A stretch of DNA of 64,000 nucleotides. It comes from Euonymus europaeus (lineage: Eukaryota; Streptophyta; Magnoliopsida; Celastrales; Celastraceae). Position numbers and translations under genes: made by a program. The stretch's first letter is position 1. The number at the start of each line of letters is the position of its first letter. The stretch covers positions 8,227,001 through 8,291,000 of the forward strand of contig OY756961.1 in the NCBI GenBank assembly GCA_963580455.1, read 5' to 3'. Below the pieces are notes generated by a model. The model was not told where the DNA came from. It saw only the letters and a list, made by a program, of their open reading frames with translations, and searched no databases. Positions 59,487-64,000 of this stretch are shown here, piece by piece.

Positions 59487-60593
59487 GTGGAGTATCTGAA
59501 GAATCCAAACCTCAAGAAACCCAGAATAATCAGAATTCAAGCTCAGAACTATGTGCTAATTGAAGGAGAATGCTACAAAAAAGGGTATGATGGTTTACTT
59601 TTACATTGTCCCAATTTTTTAGACAGTACGAAAATAATGAGGCAAGTACACGAAGGACTATGTGGAGCTCACCAGGCAAGAATCAAGATGCATTGGCTAA
59701 TTAGATTGCACAGATATTTCTATCCTACGATCTTTATGCAAAGGGATGGAAACAATGTTAGAGGTTCAAGAGCATTCAAATAATCCCTGCTGTAGAAATT
59801 CACCCGATTGTCAAGCCAAGGCCGTTCAGGAGTTAGGCCATTTACATAATTGGGAAGATCCACTCAACCTCTTCTAAAAACCATAGTTTCTTGGTGGTTA
59901 TGACAGATTATTTCACCAAATGGGTAGAGGCTGTTCCAAAAAAAGAAGGTGGAACAAAGCTATATGGTGAAGTTTGTCAAAGAACAGTTAATCAATCGCT
60001 TTGGAATTCCATAATTGATTACAACTGATCAGGGTACAATGTTCACTGGAGATGAGTTCAAAACGTTTGCTAAGGATTTTGGGATCAAGTTGATTAATTC
60101 AACTCAAGCCAATAGTCAAGCAAAGGTGAGTAACAAAATTCTCATTAACATGCTGGAGAAAATGATAGAAAACAATCCTAGAGCTTGGCATAAAATCATT
60201 CCAAAAATCTTGTGGGCATACAGAACAACAAGGTGTTCAAGTACTGGCACGATTCCATTCAGTCTATCATATGGACATGATGTCATACTACCTATGGAGG
60301 TGGCAATTCCATCCTTAAAAGTGGCAAGACAACATGGTTTGACTACCGAAGACTAATCTAAGTCAATGATGATAGAGTTAGAGCAATTAGAAGAAGATTG
60401 CATCCAGACTTTCAATGAGATGGTGGTTCAGAAAAAGAAGATTGCCAGAGCCTATAATAAAAGAATAAAGAATAAGACTTTTTATGAGAGCCAGTTGTAT
60501 GAAAAACCATACTGCCCTCAGGGTCCAAGGATCGTGAATTGGGTAAATGGTCTCCTAATTGGGAGGGAACTTTCAAGATTCACAAATTCTTGA
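59487..60593 (+). pseudogene. gypsy integrase relic
   Basis: The H2C2 finger region is half kept (VHEGLCGAHQARIKMHWLIR), with the cysteine pair lost after a frame change. The core keeps ITTDQGTMF. The expected catalytic Glu in GQAEA reads SQAKV (Glu to Lys). The C-terminal part WHKIIPKILWAYRTT, PFSLSYGHDVILPMEV and the AYNKR stretch are readable. It ends without a chromodomain, as in Tat elements. Confidence 0.85.
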
Positions 60594-60999
60594 GAGATAA
60601 TGCATATTGACTCAATAGTTTGGAAGGATAGCCCCATAGAAAGTTCATCAATGGAAAGTTCCTTAAAGGGTACTTTCCCAACATATAGAAAAAAATCCTT
60701 CCATTCAGAGAAACATGTAATATTGGTGAATGCATGGCCGAATGACTTGTCTAGTAGTAAGAAAATAGCCATGTAATGATAAAGACAAGCTATTAAATAA
60801 AAAGGCCGAAACATGGCCTGCATGTTCAAAAGTTAGCAAAACGCAAAAAGACTAATCTACATCTAAAAATTTATTGAAAGTACAGTCATCCAGAACCCAA
60901 GTGCATGATTAAACAAAAGAAAAATCTAACTTTTTCATAGTCTACCACTGACTTGAAAGAGTTGCAATCTTTGAGTGTAGTTGTTATTGTTCACGGTTG

Positions 61000-63694
61000 C
61001 TGCAAAGGACGGTGTCGTAGAAGGTATTGATTTGGGCTGCGAGGATTTTCAGTTGTAATGTGTCCTCATACCGGGTTGCAGCTAAAGCATCAATTTGCTT
61101 CTTCATGTTGAATGATTCTTCCTTCATATCCTCATTTTATTTATAAAGTTCAGGAATCTTGTCTCGATGGCTCAGAATGATTTGGCTCAAGCTAATGACC
61201 TTTGCCCTAGAAGGTTTAATTCTTGCCTGCAATTCTTTAGCACGATCATTGAGTTTGGAAAAAAATCATCACACTTGGCAGAAAGAACTACTATCTTAGC
61301 AGTGAATCGTTCAAAAGAAGAAACCATGATATGAGCTCAGATTCAAGGCGGAGGAGTTGGTCTTTGAAGTGACAAAGAAGACTGGGATCACGCAGCAATA
61401 CCTATATAGCAGCCATACATTGGTTAGAAGTGTTAGCAATCATAATCGAGAAATCCACAGACAACTTCTCTTAGAGTGATGTCATAGCAGCACGAACGTC
61501 ATCCTCAGATGGTGGACCCTCTGGAGTTGTTTCTATAATAGTGGTTGAAAGGAAATCAAAGTTGAGACCAATTAGAGGATCGTTAAATTCTTCCAAATTC
61601 ACAGTTTCCAAGATCTTGAAGGGTGCATTACTACCAGAAGTCTGCATAATCAAAGAAAAGAGTTAGGCTCAACTAAAATGCATTAATTGTCAATCGGATG
61701 TCATGTACCTGGGATGTTGGGCTTGATTTTGAAAGAAAATAGGAAATCGGTTCTACTTGGTAGAGTTTTTGTGAGGGGGATGACTTTTCTTTCTTCACAG
61801 TGCACAGTGGAGTAAAAAGGGATACAAACTTGGTAGCACCAAGAGGCACATCAATTGGGTCATCTCTTGAAATATGCATGGAGTAGTTAGGTGACTGATT
61901 TTTACTATCACTCTCAGACTCAGAAGTGTTGTTGACGTCAATTGCAAGACCCGAAGACTTATGAGAAGATGCTTTGGTGGCTGCACGTAGATGAGCTAAC
62001 CATTTTGGATAAATCTCTCTGGACGTAGGTTGTTTCTTAGTAGCCTTGACAGTCTTGAACTTTTTGGTAGGAGGGCTAGATGGTTCAGGAGAGCTTTCCA
62101 TAGAGGATAAAGTCAGAATGCAAAAATGAACAAAAGGGCACAAACCAAGTAAGTAAAATTACCTTCAAGAGATTCTGCTATCATTGTGGTTTTGAGTTTC
62201 ATCATAATTGAGCAAGGTGGGAAAATTTTCTTTTCCTTCTGCATCCACCATTCTTTGAAAGCTTTGCCTCTAGATGGTTTGTGAGTGGAGGAATATTAAA
62301 ATGGAAGGAGTCAAGCAATTGGTTATACATGGTGTGATGATCAAGGATGACTGTTTGAATTGAGAGTTGATGCAAACTCTAGGATTGTTTGGTGGCTTGA
62401 ACATTGAACTGGGCAGTTCAAGTATGTCTTGAGTAAAACAAAATTGCGGTGCCCAGTATTGAGGAATTTAAATTTTCAGGCCGCAAGTTGGGTTACAAGG
62501 ATGAGATAAGGTCACACCAAGATGAAGATACCTATAGATTAGGTAATTTCCCCAGATCGCCTTTATTTCAGGATTTTCCATATTGAGGTCCGTTACAGGG
62601 AGATCAAGCCAAGAAGGGTCAATGTTGTCCGTGAAGCAATAAAATAGGTGGTTGGGACAATCAAGGTATAGGTTCCAAAAGAAGGTGTAAATATACTTAA
62701 AGGAGCTATCATAGGTATATCTGGTGACCAACTCTCCATAGCAATAACAACTAATATGAGTAATGTATAACCTAGAGCGTAACTCCGGGAAGTAGTTGAA
62801 AACCCATAAGGGTAGGAACCATAGTGAACCATTATTTGGGGGATTAAAACCAAGAGTGGGGTGGTTCATGTTAGCCATTGCAATGTCGAATCGAGCTAGG
62901 AGCATGGGGGCGAGTGCAAGTTTGGTACCACTAATTAGGGCTTGAGCGATTGGCAAGTATTCCTTAGTGGGTTTATTAGCACAAACACAGAAGACAAATC
63001 GACAATGAAACACTATAGAAAGTCATTATACTCTTCAGTTCCAAGGTTACCTAAGAAATAAGTGCGAACCTTGAAATAGGAGTTATATTTGATGACAGCC
63101 TCAGAGAGTTGTACTGACGGATTTGAGGGGGTAGCAACCAAATGTGGAACATCCAGACAGGTCATTGGTAAACTTGTGAGAGCAGCCACATCATGTAAAA
63201 TGATAGGCATAGGTCCACAGTGAAAAAGAAATGAGTTACAGGATCAGGACCAGAAGCAGCATATGACATTCAAGAGATTCTCCTCGAAAGGAACCTTATC
63301 CAGAGAAAGAGCAACTGAACGATCGATACCAACCATGTCCCAGAACTCAGAAAAGATTAGGACTAAACAATCGATCCATTCTCCCCTATTGTATAAGGGG
63401 TTTGGACCAAGCACGATGCTTCACTACAGAGACCACAAAATGATAATGGAAAGGGAGTTATTGAAGATTCTGGTAGGCTAGAGGCATAGTGGGGTCAGCG
63501 TTGGGTAGATTGGATGGAATAAAGATTTCAATGGAAGTGGAGGTTAACATGGTGACAAATTTTGCAAGATATTTGAAGCTAGGGTTATTTATAGGAAAAA
63601 TTTCTGCTGGAGAAAGGAGAAAAAGCGAGAGAGTTTTGAAAGGAGATAAGCCCTTGGGAAGTGTCAAGAAGGTAGGACACTGTTTTGAATGCAT
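61000..63694 (-). pseudogene. Antisense ORF of the Tat element with plant mobile domain (PMD)
   Basis: Read from 63694 on minus. After a Ser/Phe-rich start comes EFWDMVGIDRSVALSLDKV (about 63350), then FHCGPMPIILHDVAALTSLP, then YFKVRTYFLGNLGTEEYNDF, CVCANKPTKEYLPIAQALIS and FDIAMANMNHP, the plant mobile domain (aminotransferase-like, PF10536 type). Downstream are an acidic linker (ESESDSKNQS), a conserved NAPFKILETVNLEEFNDPLI block and, near 61.3-61.0 kb, a coiled-coil-like tail. Stops and frameshifts (for example near 63260 and 63015) make it a pseudogene. PMD proteins occur in plant hosts (MAIN family) and as extra antisense ORFs in Tat elements; the function there is unknown. Confidence 0.75.
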
Positions 63695-64000
63695 GAGTAA
63701 TTACAGGTAGTTTGAAATTGAAATACATCAATTCAAGTTAATCTGTAACCTGATGGGCCCGGGAGGCATTGTTTGTACGATAATTATGTGGGCTTAGTGT
63801 TGCTTGGTCTCAGAAGGTTGGGTTGTATAATACTCGAAAAGGCTGGACTGCATCTCATAATAGGATTTGGCCGGTCCAAGTGGGTAAGTTGTAGTTACAA
63901 AACATGGGCAGAAAGGAAACGGGCCATTGATTTTGATGTTAGATATACCCAATTTTAATGATTGTTAGGGAAGTTAAGACTTGGTCCTTGGAGGTACCTA
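63695..64000. other. Window end, probably near the gypsy 3' LTR
   Basis: No gene seen. A purine-rich stretch at 63612-63650 could be the polypurine tract, which would place the 3' LTR start just after it, but no matching 5' copy was found. Confidence 0.3.

Larger units (their letters stand above)
55801..63694 (+). mobile_element. Decayed Ty3/gypsy element, Tat lineage, with antisense ORF
   Basis: Plus-strand relics run gag, protease, RT, RNase H, a second RNase H and integrase. The second (archaeal-type) RNase H before integrase and the missing chromodomain mark the Tat lineage. Between integrase and the expected 3' LTR lies a long minus-strand ORF with a plant mobile domain. LTRs were not identified; the 3' LTR may lie beyond the window. 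Many stops and deletions show an old copy. Confidence 0.85.

Overview
The window is AT-rich plant nuclear DNA. Introns have GT/AG borders, a plastid-targeted ABC1-type kinase is present, plastid psbA and ndhB fragments are inserted, and most of the rest is plant-type mobile DNA (Ty1/copia, Ty3/gypsy Tat lineage, hAT, PIF/Harbinger, CACTA, L1 and SINE-like pieces, MITEs). A dicotyledonous angiosperm is the best guess. The sequence alone does not fix the species.

Layout. 1-4.5 kb is non-coding, with short motif repeats and a long hairpin at about 1.85-2.1 kb. 4.58-7.71 kb (minus strand) is a complete two-exon Gfo/Idh/MocA-type NAD(P)-dependent oxidoreductase gene of 360 codons; its 2.0 kb intron holds two small inverted-repeat elements. 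9.3-9.8 kb is organellar DNA: a psbA end joined to an internal ndhB piece, followed by a group II intron domain V-like hairpin. 10.6-11.5 kb is a PIF/Harbinger transposase relic with an internal 313 bp tandem duplication. 11.6-16.8 kb is a ~182 bp tandem repeat array split by a complete but inactivated 4,074 bp hAT transposon, which has 8 bp target duplications. A CACTA-type terminus ends at 17.1 kb, a palindromic MITE lies at 17.7-18.0 kb and a small heat-shock protein pseudogene at 18.1-18.4 kb. 21.65-27.21 kb is a full-length Ty1/copia element with two identical 192 bp LTRs and a 5 bp target duplication, but broken gag and pol frames.

29.93-51.61 kb (plus strand) is the main gene: a 21-exon ABC1/UbiB-like atypical kinase of 704 codons with a predicted plastid transit peptide, closest in my judgement to the ABC1K5 type. 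Every splice junction could be placed with phases that agree. Its introns hold old transposon remains: a reverse-oriented copia element that itself contains an inverted-repeat element, an L1 fragment in intron 8, a Helitron-like end, an Au-like SINE and a hairpin in intron 13, and a tRNA-derived module in intron 18. 51.6-55.8 kb is non-coding. 55.8 kb to near the window end is a decayed Ty3/gypsy Tat-lineage element with gag, protease, RT, RNase H, a second RNase H and integrase on plus, and a long antisense frame on minus that encodes a plant mobile domain.

Only two ordinary host genes look functional (the oxidoreductase and the ABC1 kinase), and nothing suggests they work together. I found no clear new multi-gene system. 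The best leads are structural: a tRNA-like module between gag and pol of the young copia element, identical LTRs around broken frames, the plant mobile domain antisense ORF, and the long hairpin near 2 kb.
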